From: Pseudomonas fluorescens
GTDB lineage: Bacteria > Pseudomonadota > Gammaproteobacteria > Pseudomonadales > Pseudomonadaceae
Direction: 5' to 3'
Length of the DNA stretch: 64,000 bases
Assembly (NCBI RefSeq): GCF_003732425.1
Contig: NZ_MOBX01000001.1
Span: 25,402 to 89,401, forward strand
The translations under genes were made by a program, and so were the position numbers. Below the pieces are notes generated by a model that did no database searches, was not told where the DNA came from, and saw nothing but the letters and a program-made list of their open reading frames with translations. Each line of letters begins with the position of its first letter. Position 1 is the stretch's first letter. Shown here in pieces: positions 9,385-18,343 of this stretch.

Positions 9385-10485
9385 CTAAATGCGGCCTTCC
9401 GGCGCATACGGCGCCGGATCAATAATCGGCGACCGCCCCAGCATCACATCGGCAAACAACTGACACGACGCCGGCGCCAGTACCAGCCCATTACGGTAAT
9501 GCCCGCAGTTCAACCACAACCCGGTAAACCCCGGCACCCGGCCAATGTACGGAATCCCCTCCGGCGAACCCGGACGCAACCCCGCCCAGTGCCCGACCAC
9601 TTCGGCCTGCGCCAGCGCCGGCAGCAACTCGATCGCTGAAGCCTTGAGACTTTCCAGCGCTACATCGGTCGGCGTCTTGTCGTAACCCTCGTGCTCCAGC
9701 GTGCTGCCGATCAGGATATGCCCGTCGCGACGTGGAATCGCATAACGGCCCTTGGCCAAGACCATACTTGGCAAAAAGTCCGCTGCGCACTTGTAGAGAA
9801 TCATCTGGCCTTTGACCGGTTCGACCGGCAACGTCAGGTCCAGCGTCTTGAGCAGATCACCGCTCCACGCCCCCGCCGTCAGCACAACCTGATCGCCCTT
9901 GATCACACCCTTCGATGTCTCGACGCCAATTACCTGCTCACCCTCGCGGACAAAGGCGCTGACTTCGCACTGCTCGTGAATGGTCACGTTCGGCAATGCC
10001 TGCAGTGCCGCTTTCAATGATTTCACCAGGCGCGGATTACGCACGTTGGCGACATCAGCCATGTAGATCGCCCGGGAAAAACCGCCGCCAAGCACCGGCA
10101 CCGCGTCATGCGCCGCCGAGATATCCACAGCCCGCAGCGGACGGTTTTCCCGCTCAGCCCAGGCCAGCGCTTCGGCTTCGTCGTCCAGATCCAGCCAGTA
10201 CAGGCCCGTGGTGTGTACTTCCGGGTCCACGCCGGTATCGGCAAACAGTCGCGCGCCGAGCTGTGGATAAAAATCCTGCGACCAATGCGCCAGCGCGGTG
10301 ACTGCCGGGCTATAGCGCCACGGATACAACGGCGAAACGATACCGCCGCCCGCCCAGGACGACTCCTGGCCGAGGTTCGAACGATCGAGCAGCACCACGC
10401 TGCGCACTTCGGAGGCGAGATTGTAGGCGGTCAGCAGGCCAATCACCCCGCCACCGACAATCACCACTTGCTGTTGCCTGGTCAT
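9385..10485 (-). CDS. thiO: Glycine oxidase ThiO
   Basis: A FAD-dependent oxidase that turns glycine into the imine used to build the thiazole of thiamine. 366 residues; the N-terminal dinucleotide fold reads VVIVGGGVIGLLTAYNLA, and the body matches the DAO family (HWAGLRPGSPEG, CGHYRNGL near the C-terminus). I start at the ATG at 10485, since the upstream extension to 10632 crosses into the pilE region and lacks a signal. No thiamine-pyrophosphate riboswitch is visible in the 56 bases upstream. It could be read through from the minor-pilin operon. Confidence 0.93.
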   Translation of the reverse strand: MTRQQQVVIVGGGVIGLLTAYNLASEVRSVVLLDRSNLGQESSWAGGGIVSPLYPWRYSPAVTALAHWSQDFYPQLGARLFADTGVDPEVHTTGLYWLDLDDEAEALAWAERENRPLRAVDISAAHDAVPVLGGGFSRAIYMADVANVRNPRLVKSLKAALQALPNVTIHEQCEVSAFVREGEQVIGVETSKGVIKGDQVVLTAGAWSGDLLKTLDLTLPVEPVKGQMILYKCAADFLPSMVLAKGRYAIPRRDGHILIGSTLEHEGYDKTPTDVALESLKASAIELLPALAQAEVVGHWAGLRPGSPEGIPYIGRVPGFTGLWLNCGHYRNGLVLAPASCQLFADVMLGRSPIIDPAPYAPEGRI

Positions 10486-10500
10486 GTTTGATCCAACCGT

Positions 10501-10528
10501 AAAAAGACAGTGGGCGCAAAAGGCACCC
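10501..10528 (-). terminator. weak candidate terminator after pilE
   Basis: On the minus strand the hairpin GGGTGC/GCGCCC (one G-T pair) is followed a few bases later by TTTTT. The stem is short and the T-run is offset, so some read-through into thiO is expected. Confidence 0.35.
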
Positions 10529-10541
10529 GAAAGAAAGCGCC

Positions 10542-10943
10542 TCAGCGGCCCCAGCAATCCTTGGTGGTCAGCCCGGTAGTCGCGTTGTTCATGCTTCTGA
10601 CGCCGGTGTTGGTCAGGGTAAAGTCCCCGCACTTGTCGGTGGCCATGGCCGTGCCCGTTTTACGGGTGGCGGTCAGCAGGAAGGTCTGGTCAGCGATGGT
10701 CGGAGTGAGGGTGTAGAAATCAGTACCCGTGCTCAGACCAGTGATGCCGGTGTAGACATTGTTCTTGGTGTAGTAGCGCTCAAGAGTCTGCGCCTGCTCC
10801 GAAAGTAGCGAAACCACTTCGGCGCGGCGACCCTTTTTCACGTATTCGGTGAGGCTCGGATAGCCGATGGTGATGACGATCCCGATGATCGCAATCACGA
10901 TCATGATTTCGATCAGGGTAAAACCACGGTTGGATCTGCGCAT
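10542..10943 (-). CDS. pilE: Type IV minor pilin PilE
   Basis: 133 residues with a class III (prepilin) signal: RGFTLIEIMIVIAIIGIV, cleaved after Gly by PilD, with Glu at +5 of the mature protein. Two cysteines near the C-terminus (KCGDF, DCWGR) are placed like the pilin D-region disulfide. It is the last gene of the minor-pilin operon, 15 bases after pilY1. In P. aeruginosa PilE joins FimU, PilV, PilW and PilX in priming pilus assembly. Family calls among minor pilins rest mainly on gene order. Confidence 0.9.
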   Translation of the reverse strand: MRRSNRGFTLIEIMIVIAIIGIVITIGYPSLTEYVKKGRRAEVVSLLSEQAQTLERYYTKNNVYTGITGLSTGTDFYTLTPTIADQTFLLTATRKTGTAMATDKCGDFTLTNTGVRSMNNATTGLTTKDCWGR

Positions 10944-10958
10944 GCCTCAAACTCTCGC

Positions 10959-13900
10959 TTACTGTATTTGTCGCCACATGATACGACGGCTGCCGCCGCC
11001 GGATTTTTCCACCAGCGTGGTAATGCCACCGCTGGAGTCGTTCACAATCTTGCGCGTGGCGCCGTTGACGATCGCATTCAGGGTCGGAATGCCGCCGGTG
11101 AACACCACGCCACTGGAAATCGTATCGTTGCTGTCGACCACGCCATCGGCGTTGGTGTCGAGCACCGCGTAGTTGAGCATCTTACCGCTGAACGCATCGA
11201 GTTCGACCAGTTTACCGGTGCCGAAACTGGAACACGGGTCGGTGGTATCGACGCTGGCGGTGGTGAAGATGATCCGCCCGAGCACCAGACTGGCCTGATT
11301 GATCACTCGTTCGCCGGTCAGCGCGTTGTTATACACCAAGGGCAGGTACCAGCCCCTCTCTCCCGGATAGGTCGTGTCGTTCTGCGTCGTGGTCACGAAC
11401 TGCCCGCTACTGCCGGAGAACACGCCCGTGATGGCCTGCGCCTGCAAACTGCTGACGGTGAGCTGCCCCGAGCCGCCATCGGCGTCCCAGACCGAATAGA
11501 ACGCCTGCAAATCCTTGTTGGTCTTGTCGGCCGTTTCGTTGAACTTGCCGGTGCCGACGAAAATCTGTTTGCCACCAAGCGAGTTGTCCGCCAGCAGCGG
11601 TTGCGCGGTGATCGGCTGGGTGGCTCCGCCGGCTGTGGTGAACAGGGGCTTGCCGGAAAACGCTACACCCCAACTGTCCGTTGAGGTCGCACTCAAGTCG
11701 AACTTCCACAAGCGCCCTTTCAAGTCACCGCCATAAGCGGCCTGCACGACGTTCTGTGAGTTGACCTTGAGTTTCACGGAGGACAAACCATTGGTGGTTT
11801 CAGTGCTGTCGATGACGATTTTCTTGATCAGCGAACCGTCGCGCACGTCCAGAACATACAACGCCGCTACCCCGGAATTACTGCCGTAACCGTTGGCAAT
11901 AAATGCAGCCCAGCGCCCATCGGCCAAGCGTGCCACTTCCGGACGAGCGTAGGCATAACCCAGGTCATTAAAAGCGTTGGCGGTGCTGGCGTTGGCCGGT
12001 GCGCTGACCTCCCACAACGCCCGCAACACGTTGCCCGCCGAAGCGTCAAACAGTTGCAGCGCATAAAAGGTCTTGCCACCAGCGCCGGTGCCGCCGATGG
12101 CCAGGGTTTTCCAGGCACTGTTGAGCTGCGCGTCGTACACACCGACCTGCCCGTCGACCAGAAACTTGTGGCTGACGCCGTTGATATAGGTCGGATCGGC
12201 AATCAACCGCAGGGACGGCAATACGCTGGAGGGCATGTAGGCGTAGCGTCGAGTGCCGTTGGCCGAGTTGATGACGTTGACGAAGCCATCGTTGGCGTTC
12301 ACCACCAGACTGGCGTTCATGTTCGCCGCTTTGGTCGCCAGGTAAGCGGTGTAAGTGCTGTCTCCGGCAAGGTCGGACGCAGTCTTGTCCGAGGGTGAGG
12401 CCAGCACCAGCGGCGAGTTGATGATGTCGCCGAGCAGCACACTGCGCACTTTCAGCCCGGCCTTGTTGGTGCCTTTGCTCCACTCCACCAGATCGTTGCC
12501 GGTGATGCCGGTAGGCAAGCCTTGACTGAGGGTCGTCTGTTGCGCGGTGGCAAAGTTGCCGTAGGCGAGCGTCACTGCGGCGTTATTCGCGGTATTCCAC
12601 GATTGGTAAGTCGGCGCAGTGGCCCCCGGCACGATGGTCGTGTCAGTGGTCCAGAGTGCCGCCGAGGTGTTTACCGCCCCGGCTGAGGTAAAGCCAAAGG
12701 GCTTGATCGTGCCGCGCCAATCCTTGGGATCGTAACTGGTCTGAAAATAACTGGTGCCGCTGGCCAGAGTGGTGCCACTGGTCACGCCGCTACCACCCGA
12801 ACCCGCCTTGGAAGTGATGTCACTCAACGCCGACGACAAGGCCGCATTGAGCCCGGTGCTGTCGGTTGCCTGGTAGTACTTGCCCTGCCCATAAGCGGCG
12901 GCATCGGAGAGCATGTCGTTGTCGGCGGTGAACCCCACCGTGTAGGTGTTCATGTTCTGCTTGGGAAAGTCCACCGCATTCCAGCTCTTGCCTGCGGCGT
13001 CGGTACCGGTCGAACGCATGTCGATATCGAAGGCGAACTTGGCGATGTCATCCAGATACAGCGTATCCCCTTCACCATCGCCATTGAGGTTGTTGCCGTC
13101 ATTGTTGACGCCGTCCCAGTTCGGCAAGCGACTGCCGCTCAACGGGTCGTTGGTTGGAAAGGTTCGATCGAAGGTCGGTAAGCCGTCGGTAATGACCACG
13201 CCGTAGTTTTTCTGACAGCGATACTGAATCGGGCTGGCATAGGTCGCGGGCGTGCTGTTGTAGTAAGGCGCCATACCGCGCATGTAGCGGGTGATCTCGT
13301 AATAGGTTTCGGCCAACGGCGTGTTGGCCACTGCGCTCAGGCCGTTGATCGAGGAGATCAGCGCGTTATAGTTGGCGTCGGCCTGGGCTTGAGTCACGCT
13401 ACCGGACACCGGCGACAGATCGCTGATCGTACGGGCGATGAAACCGCCATTGCCGGAGTTGGTGCTGGTGGCAGGGTTGAATGTCGACAGGCCGATACGC
13501 AACGTGCGGTTGCTGCTGACCAAGGCCGTAGAGACGTTGCGCGCGACGTTGATGCGGTAGTCGTTGGGAATCGCCCCGGTGGTGAAGTCGCGGGTGCCGT
13601 TGCTGGTGGCCAGGCCGACGATATAGGAAATGTAATCGGCGGAATAACGGGTGTTCTCATTGCCTACGGGGTCGGGGAGCTTCAGGCATAACGGCGCCAC
13701 GCTATTGTTGTAGAAAGCATAGGCGCCCCCCGAGCACCCGGAGTTCGGCAGGCTCGATAGAAACACCGTGTCGCCGGTGATCTGCGGGGCATTGAGCGCA
13801 GAGCACAATCCCAGGAAGGCATTGCACTGCCGGGCGGGTGTACGGTTGACGTTCGGATCAAATCCGGCGGCGTAAATGATGCTGTTCATGCTCCCCGAAT

Positions 13901-14048
13901 CATCGATCAGCAGCATCACATTCGGTGGCACCGCGGCGGCGCTCAATAGCGGTGAATCAGAGGGCGTGAATGCATAGACAGGCGTCGCCAGATAGAAGCT
14001 CAGCAGCATGCCGAACAGCAGCGATACGCAGCGTTCAGTACTTCGCAT
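10959..14048 (-). CDS. pilY1: Type IV pilus tip protein PilY1
   Basis: A 1029-residue secreted/tip adhesin and mechanosensor of the type IV pilus. A signal peptide (about 1-26, ending PVYA) is followed by a von Willebrand A-like region with MIDAS motif DDSGS at 49-53, then a C-terminal beta-propeller domain. An EF-hand-like calcium loop, DTNADGVVDSND, sits near 964. The start at 14048 follows GGAGAG and overlaps the pilX stop by 14 bases; the longer frame to 14135 would precede the signal peptide. It is shorter than the roughly 1160-residue P. aeruginosa protein, mainly in the N-terminal half as far as I can judge. Confidence 0.95.
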   Translation of the reverse strand: MRSTERCVSLLFGMLLSFYLATPVYAFTPSDSPLLSAAAVPPNVMLLIDDSGSMNSIIYAAGFDPNVNRTPARQCNAFLGLCSALNAPQITGDTVFLSSLPNSGCSGGAYAFYNNSVAPLCLKLPDPVGNENTRYSADYISYIVGLATSNGTRDFTTGAIPNDYRINVARNVSTALVSSNRTLRIGLSTFNPATSTNSGNGGFIARTISDLSPVSGSVTQAQADANYNALISSINGLSAVANTPLAETYYEITRYMRGMAPYYNSTPATYASPIQYRCQKNYGVVITDGLPTFDRTFPTNDPLSGSRLPNWDGVNNDGNNLNGDGEGDTLYLDDIAKFAFDIDMRSTGTDAAGKSWNAVDFPKQNMNTYTVGFTADNDMLSDAAAYGQGKYYQATDSTGLNAALSSALSDITSKAGSGGSGVTSGTTLASGTSYFQTSYDPKDWRGTIKPFGFTSAGAVNTSAALWTTDTTIVPGATAPTYQSWNTANNAAVTLAYGNFATAQQTTLSQGLPTGITGNDLVEWSKGTNKAGLKVRSVLLGDIINSPLVLASPSDKTASDLAGDSTYTAYLATKAANMNASLVVNANDGFVNVINSANGTRRYAYMPSSVLPSLRLIADPTYINGVSHKFLVDGQVGVYDAQLNSAWKTLAIGGTGAGGKTFYALQLFDASAGNVLRALWEVSAPANASTANAFNDLGYAYARPEVARLADGRWAAFIANGYGSNSGVAALYVLDVRDGSLIKKIVIDSTETTNGLSSVKLKVNSQNVVQAAYGGDLKGRLWKFDLSATSTDSWGVAFSGKPLFTTAGGATQPITAQPLLADNSLGGKQIFVGTGKFNETADKTNKDLQAFYSVWDADGGSGQLTVSSLQAQAITGVFSGSSGQFVTTTQNDTTYPGERGWYLPLVYNNALTGERVINQASLVLGRIIFTTASVDTTDPCSSFGTGKLVELDAFSGKMLNYAVLDTNADGVVDSNDTISSGVVFTGGIPTLNAIVNGATRKIVNDSSGGITTLVEKSGGGSRRIMWRQIQ

Positions 14049-14514
14049 ACACACTCTCCACCACACTGCGCGAACTGCCGGCAATGCCGACAGCGGTGAC
14101 GCGATACAGCGTTGCCGAGGTGTTGCTCGGCACATTGACGGCGGTCAGCGTCGTGCCGATGTTCTGCACGCCATAGAAACCATTGCCGGCGGCAATCCAG
14201 GTCACGCCGGAGGTCGAGTTGAACCCCGCCGCGCTGACTACCGATGACTCCGCCGGCGGCGCGCATTGGCTGGTGCCGCTGCACCCGGCGAGTGAATAAC
14301 TGTCCAGTTGCACCGCGCTTTCGCCGACACGCAAAGCCGCCTCGGCAGTCTGGAACGACTGATTGCGCAGGCTCACACTGCCGGCCATTTTTTCCTGCAG
14401 GTTGGCGCTCTGCATTGACGACAATCCGATCAAGGTCAGCAACAACAGGAACACCAGACTGACCAGCAGCACCATGCCGCGCTGCGCCTGACGGGTGTGG
14501 AGGGAGATCCTCAT
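14035..14514 (-). CDS. pilX: Type IV minor pilin PilX
   Basis: 159 residues. The prepilin signal is QRGMVLLVSLVFLLLLTLIGL, with Met where most pilins have Phe, and the characteristic Q-E-K segment NLQEKMAGS follows, as in PilX proteins. Start chosen at ATG 14514, ten bases after the pilW stop; the longer frame overlaps pilW needlessly. It overlaps pilY1 by 14 bases, fitting the known PilX-PilY1 functional partnership. Confidence 0.92.
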   Translation of the reverse strand: MRISLHTRQAQRGMVLLVSLVFLLLLTLIGLSSMQSANLQEKMAGSVSLRNQSFQTAEAALRVGESAVQLDSYSLAGCSGTSQCAPPAESSVVSAAGFNSTSGVTWIAAGNGFYGVQNIGTTLTAVNVPSNTSATLYRVTAVGIAGSSRSVVESVYAKY

Positions 14515-14524
14515 CGCTGCCCCC

Positions 14525-15238
14525 TCACTGCAAGCGGTTGCGCAAAGCGGCAACCACATTGAAGGTTTGATTGGCGACCCGATTGCTCGGGTCAGCAAGG
14601 GTCAGGCTCAGGCGCACACTGCGGATGCGCGCCGGGTCGCTGGGGTTGGCGCTATACGTCGAGGCCGCCACATCCGTCGCGGAACTGGCCAGACCGAAGG
14701 TGACGTTGAACGCACTGACATTGTTCACCAGCACCTGCTGGGTCGGCGTACCGCTGCCGGTGCCCATGAGAATCTGATTGTTGCTGAAGCTGTAGATCAG
14801 ACGCCGGATAGGGAACGCGATTTGCCCGCTCGCCGGGGATCGCAGGCCGGTATAGGCCGTTGCGCTGTTACGACAATCGGTGAGTACCGTCCAGGTTGGT
14901 GTGCCCCCGCCGCCGCCGATATCGGCGGTGACCAGCGTCAGTTTCAGGTTGGCATTATCCCAACTGATCGGCATGACCTGCGCAGCGTTGAAGTCGCCAG
15001 CGGAGCTCGAATCGAGGATAGTGCCGAGACAGCCGAACATCCCGACCATACGGATTTCCTGAATCATTTTGCTCAACACAAAACGCGCGTCTTCCTGCAT
15101 TGCGGCAGCGCTGTTCTGGCTGACATAGGTATTCTTCGCCGCAATGAAAATCTGCACCACGCCCAACACCACGATGAGCCCCAATGCCAAGGCGATGAGC
15201 ATTTCGATAAGGCCGAAACCCCGCTGATGGCGCCTCAT
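14525..15238 (-). CDS. pilW: Type IV minor pilin PilW
   Basis: 237 residues with prepilin signal QRGFGLIEMLIALALGLIVVLGV and the typical PilW continuation (QIFIAAKNTY, then a segment ARFVLSKMIQEIR). It belongs to the minor-pilin priming complex. Its ATG overlaps the pilV stop by four bases (ATGA), so translation is coupled. Confidence 0.93.
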   Translation of the reverse strand: MRRHQRGFGLIEMLIALALGLIVVLGVVQIFIAAKNTYVSQNSAAAMQEDARFVLSKMIQEIRMVGMFGCLGTILDSSSAGDFNAAQVMPISWDNANLKLTLVTADIGGGGGTPTWTVLTDCRNSATAYTGLRSPASGQIAFPIRRLIYSFSNNQILMGTGSGTPTQQVLVNNVSAFNVTFGLASSATDVAASTYSANPSDPARIRSVRLSLTLADPSNRVANQTFNVVAALRNRLQ

Positions 15239-15684
15239 GGCGTGGCTACCGGATCGACTGCAGCGCGACTGCTCAGGACAAAACTGCGTTGAGCGCTGGC
15301 GGTGTTGGCCGCCCGCGCATCGCTCCAGTTGATTGTGATGGTGTAAACGCGCTGATTGAGGGTGATGCTGCCGGTCGCCGTCGGGCCGCCGAAATTGATG
15401 ATATTGGTGGAGAAGTCGTACAGGTCCTGATCGCGGGCAACGCTCAGGTTGCCTGAGGTCGGAGGCGTGACGGTATAGTCGGCGCCGGAGTTGGCGCGGA
15501 TGCGGTCCATCATGTCGTAGGCAATGAAACTCGCCTGGCTGGTCATCCGTGAGCTATCGGTGTATTTCAGCGCATTCAGTTGCACTGCCGCCGCGCCCAG
15601 CAACCCGACCGTCAGAATCAGCAACGCGACCAGCACTTCAATCAGCGTCATGCCCTGCTGTGCATTTTTGCTCCCTGCCCTCAT
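15235..15684 (-). CDS. pilV: Type IV minor pilin PilV
   Basis: 149 residues. The prepilin signal is QQGMTLIEVLVALLILTVGLLG and the following QLNALKYTDSSRMTSQA region is typical of PilV. The chosen start ATG 15684 overlaps the stop of the preceding pilin gene by four bases; an upstream start at 15723 would lie inside that gene. Confidence 0.92.
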   Translation of the reverse strand: MRAGSKNAQQGMTLIEVLVALLILTVGLLGAAAVQLNALKYTDSSRMTSQASFIAYDMMDRIRANSGADYTVTPPTSGNLSVARDQDLYDFSTNIINFGGPTATGSITLNQRVYTITINWSDARAANTASAQRSFVLSSRAAVDPVATP

Positions 15685-16154
15685 CCGCAACTTCCACCCA
15701 ATTGAATTCGTCCGTTCAAACACACGTTCAGCGTCCTGCTTTGCGTGCCCAACGTGTAACTGATGGCCACCGCCGTCGACGGTGCCGCCAGACCGCCGAG
15801 GTTGTTGAAATCCAGTGCGGTCACTCCTGAGGTTAGCGTCAGAGTTGCGCCGCTGCTCATCGCGGGAACAACCCGCAACACATTGGCCGAAGTGCCAGTA
15901 CTGTCGTAGACCGACAACTCACCGGTCCAGACGCTGCCACCGGCGGTCGGGCGCAGACGCAGGGTAGTGCCACGGTCGATGGCTTCGAGTCTGGCGAAGT
16001 TGATCGCCCGTTGCAGATCGCCCATCTCGGTATCGGCCTTGCTGCCCTGCACCGAGCGGGTGAATGCCGGCACCGCCAGAGTGATCAGGATCACGAAGAT
16101 CGCGACCGCGACCAACAACTCGATCAGCGTGAAACCTTTTGTACGAAGATCCAT
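15681..16154 (-). CDS. fimU: GspH/FimT-family minor pseudopilin in the FimU position
   Basis: 157 residues with prepilin signal TKGFTLIELLVAVAIFVILITLAVP and a GspH/FimT-type beta domain ending in CLNGRIQLGGSCG. It starts at ATG 16154 behind GGAGGG. As the first gene of the operon directly before pilV, it holds the place of fimU, and the GspH fold agrees. FimT is the alternative name; sequence alone does not separate them for me. Confidence 0.75.
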   Translation of the reverse strand: MDLRTKGFTLIELLVAVAIFVILITLAVPAFTRSVQGSKADTEMGDLQRAINFARLEAIDRGTTLRLRPTAGGSVWTGELSVYDSTGTSANVLRVVPAMSSGATLTLTSGVTALDFNNLGGLAAPSTAVAISYTLGTQSRTLNVCLNGRIQLGGSCG

Positions 16155-16284
16155 CGATGCCCTCCGTTGCCGTCGGCTATACCTGCTTCTACACGCTAGA
16201 ACATTCAACCGGCCCGCGTCGGTTGATTTGCCCTGCCCGGCGCACGGAGCGCGCCGCTCATCACACTCCATGGAGGGAGTTTTC

Positions 16285-16839
16285 ATGTCGCAACAGGGTT
16301 TCAGCCTGATCGAACTGCTTATGGGACTGGCGATTGGCGCAATTGTTCTGCTGCTGGTCAGTCCGGCGTTTGCCGCGCTCACCGAGTCGAACCATCGCCA
16401 TCAGGCTGCGCAATCGCTGCTCGACGGTATTCGCAATGCTCGAACGTTAGCGATCACGCACAATCAAAGCGTGGTCATTCATGGCATCGACGGCGACTGG
16501 AGCCGGGGCTGGCGAATCATTCTGGATATCAGCGGCAAAGGGCCGGAGGACAGCAGCAATCCACTGCTGGTCGAACGCGCGAGCGATCAGCGAATTCCGA
16601 TTGCCGGTAACTGGTGGGTGAGTCGTTATATAAGATTTGGCAGCCTGGGTAAGCCGCTGATGCCCGGGCGGATGTTTCAGGCAGGGAAACTACATATCTG
16701 CTCGGTAAACGAGCCGGTCAGCCAGCTCCAGGTGGTACTGGCGGCGACCGGTCGCGTGCGCCTGGCCAGCGAAAAAACTGAGCAGGCGCTGTGTCAAAAG
16801 AACAAACGTGTCAGATCGAACGCACGCGCAGCTCTTTAG
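16285..16839 (+). CDS. fimT: GspH/FimT-family pseudopilin, divergent from the minor-pilin operon
   Basis: 184 residues. Prepilin signal [22 protein letters not shown], then the FimT/GspH helix ([25 protein letters not shown]) and a beta-rich body. It begins behind GGAGGG at ATG 16285, divergent from the fimU-pilE operon, and its 3' end overlaps the ispH 3' end by 29 bases on the opposite strand. FimT of several bacteria binds DNA for natural uptake; whether this one does is unknown. The basic C-terminal tail ([10 protein letters not shown]) is compatible with DNA binding but not proof. Confidence 0.75.
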   Translation: MSQQGFSLIELLMGLAIGAIVLLLVSPAFAALTESNHRHQAAQSLLDGIRNARTLAITHNQSVVIHGIDGDWSRGWRIILDISGKGPEDSSNPLLVERASDQRIPIAGNWWVSRYIRFGSLGKPLMPGRMFQAGKLHICSVNEPVSQLQVVLAATGRVRLASEKTEQALCQKNKRVRSNARAAL

Positions 16840-17755
16840 GCATCGAGAACGTGATGTTCTCTTCGCGACCGGCAAGTTCGTCGGCGCCGGTTGCGCCCCA
16901 GGCCTGCAATTGCTGAATCACGCCGCGCACCAGCACTTCCGGCGCGGAGGCACCGGCGGTGATGCCGATACGTTCAACGCCATCGAACCAGCTCTTTTGC
17001 AGGTCCTCGGCACCGTCGATCAGGTAGGCCGGCGTGGCCATGCGCTCGGCGAGCTCGCGCAGACGATTGGAGTTGGAGCTGTTCGGGCTGCCGACTACCA
17101 GCACGACGTCACACTCGTCAGCCAATTGCTTGACCGCATCCTGGCGGTTTTGCGTGGCGTAGCAGATGTCGTCCTTGCGCGGCCCGCCAATGGCCGGGAA
17201 GCGCGTGCGCAGCGCATCAATGACGCGACTGGTGTCGTCCATCGACAGCGTGGTCTGGGTCACGAAAGCCAGTTTTTCCGGGTTATGCACCTGCAACTCG
17301 GCGACGTCTTTCTCGTCTTCGACGAGGTAAATCGCGCCGCCATTGCTGCCATCGTACTGGCCCATGGTGCCTTCGACTTCCGGATGACCGGCGTGGCCGA
17401 TCAGGATGCATTCACGGCCATCGCGGCTGTATTTCGCCACTTCGATGTGCACCTTGGTCACCAGCGGGCAGGTGGCGTCGAACACTTTCAGGCCACGGCC
17501 AGCGGCCTCAGTACGGACGGCCTGGGATACGCCGTGAGCACTGAAGATCACGATGACGTCATCCGGCACCTGATCCAGCTCCTCGACGAAGATCGCCCCG
17601 CGGCTGCGCAGGTCTTCAACGACGAACTTGTTGTGCACCACTTCATGACGCACGTAGATCGGCGGCCCGAAGACTTCCAGGGCGCGGTTGACGATTTCGA
17701 TCGCCCGGTCCACGCCGGCGCAGAAGCCACGGGGGTTGGCGAGTTTGATTTGCAT
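16811..17755 (-). CDS. ispH: 4-hydroxy-3-methylbut-2-enyl diphosphate reductase IspH (LytB)
   Basis: The last enzyme of the methylerythritol phosphate pathway; an iron-sulfur protein that makes IPP and DMAPP. 314 residues; cluster cysteines are in [18 protein letters not shown] and DDICYATQ, and the active-site Glu lies in the VEGTMGQ segment. Start at ATG 17755 ([12 protein letters not shown]). It is the downstream end of the ileS-lspA-fkpB-ispH cluster, separated from fkpB by a REP pair. Confidence 0.97.
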   Translation of the reverse strand: MQIKLANPRGFCAGVDRAIEIVNRALEVFGPPIYVRHEVVHNKFVVEDLRSRGAIFVEELDQVPDDVIVIFSAHGVSQAVRTEAAGRGLKVFDATCPLVTKVHIEVAKYSRDGRECILIGHAGHPEVEGTMGQYDGSNGGAIYLVEDEKDVAELQVHNPEKLAFVTQTTLSMDDTSRVIDALRTRFPAIGGPRKDDICYATQNRQDAVKQLADECDVVLVVGSPNSSNSNRLRELAERMATPAYLIDGAEDLQKSWFDGVERIGITAGASAPEVLVRGVIQQLQAWGATGADELAGREENITFSMPKELRVRSI

Positions 17756-17797
17756 GCTGTGCCTCGTGTCTTGCGCGCGAAAACAATGAAAAACCAC

Positions 17798-17887
17798 TGT
17801 AGGAGTGAGCCTGCTCGCGATAGCGGAGTGTCAGTCAACATAAATGCTGAATGTCATGCACTCATCGCGAGCAGGCTCGCTCCCACA
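17798..17887. repeat. REP pair (BIME) between fkpB and ispH
   Basis: Inverted copies of the GAGCCTGCTCGCGA core at 17798-17823 and 17864-17887 enclose about 40 bases containing GGAGTGTCAGTC, a spacer motif also seen at 24893-24982 and 35382-35471. The pair lies inside an operon, where such structures can protect upstream mRNA from 3' exonucleases. Confidence 0.92.
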
Positions 17888-17890
17888 TTT

Positions 17891-18343
17891 TTACAGCGCT
17901 TTGACGGAGATGATTTCCACGTCAAAGGTCAACGTCTTGCCCGATAGCGGGTGGTTGAAGTCGATGGTCACTTGCGTGTCGTCGAATTCTTTCACCACAC
18001 CCGGCAGCTCAGTATTGGCCGCATCGTTGAAGATCACCAGCAAACCCGGCGACAACTCCATGTCGACGAACTGCGAACGCGGGATGATCTGTACGTTCTG
18101 CGGGTTCGGCTGGCCGAAAGCGTTTTCCGGCTCGACGGTCAGCGTACGCTTGTCACCGGCCTTGAAGCCAAACAGCGCTGCTTCGAAACCCGGCAGCAGG
18201 TTGCCGTCGCCGACCTTGAAGGTCGCCGGGGCTTTGTCAAACGTACTGTCGACGGTGTCGCCGTTCTCCAGGCGCAATGCAAAGTGCAAAGTGACTTCCG
18301 TGTTCTGGCCGATGCGTTGCTCAGCCAATACCTGTTCAGTCAT
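17891..18343 (-). CDS. fkpB: FKBP-type peptidyl-prolyl isomerase FkpB (SlpA)
   Basis: A 150-residue SlpA-type FKBP with the insert-in-flap domain. It catalyses proline isomerisation and acts as a chaperone. Visible: LHFALRLENGDTVDSTF, LPGFEAALFGFKAGDKRTLTVEPENAFG, then the IF domain and the returning strand LTFDVEIISV. Its start overlaps the lspA stop by eight bases, so it is coupled to lspA in the classical ileS-lspA-fkpB-ispH order. Confidence 0.95.
   Translation of the reverse strand: MTEQVLAEQRIGQNTEVTLHFALRLENGDTVDSTFDKAPATFKVGDGNLLPGFEAALFGFKAGDKRTLTVEPENAFGQPNPQNVQIIPRSQFVDMELSPGLLVIFNDAANTELPGVVKEFDDTQVTIDFNHPLSGKTLTFDVEIISVKAL

Noticed and set aside
10486..10541. Thiamine-pyrophosphate riboswitch before thiO
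   Set aside because: The gap is only 56 bases and lacks the conserved CTGAGA-type core.
14035..14135. Longer N-terminus for PilY1
   Set aside because: It would place 29 residues before a clear signal peptide and lie wholly in pilX.
16811..16839. Frameshift or wrong annotation where fimT and ispH overlap
   Set aside because: Both frames keep their family features to the end and both have good stops; a 29-base tail-to-tail overlap is acceptable.
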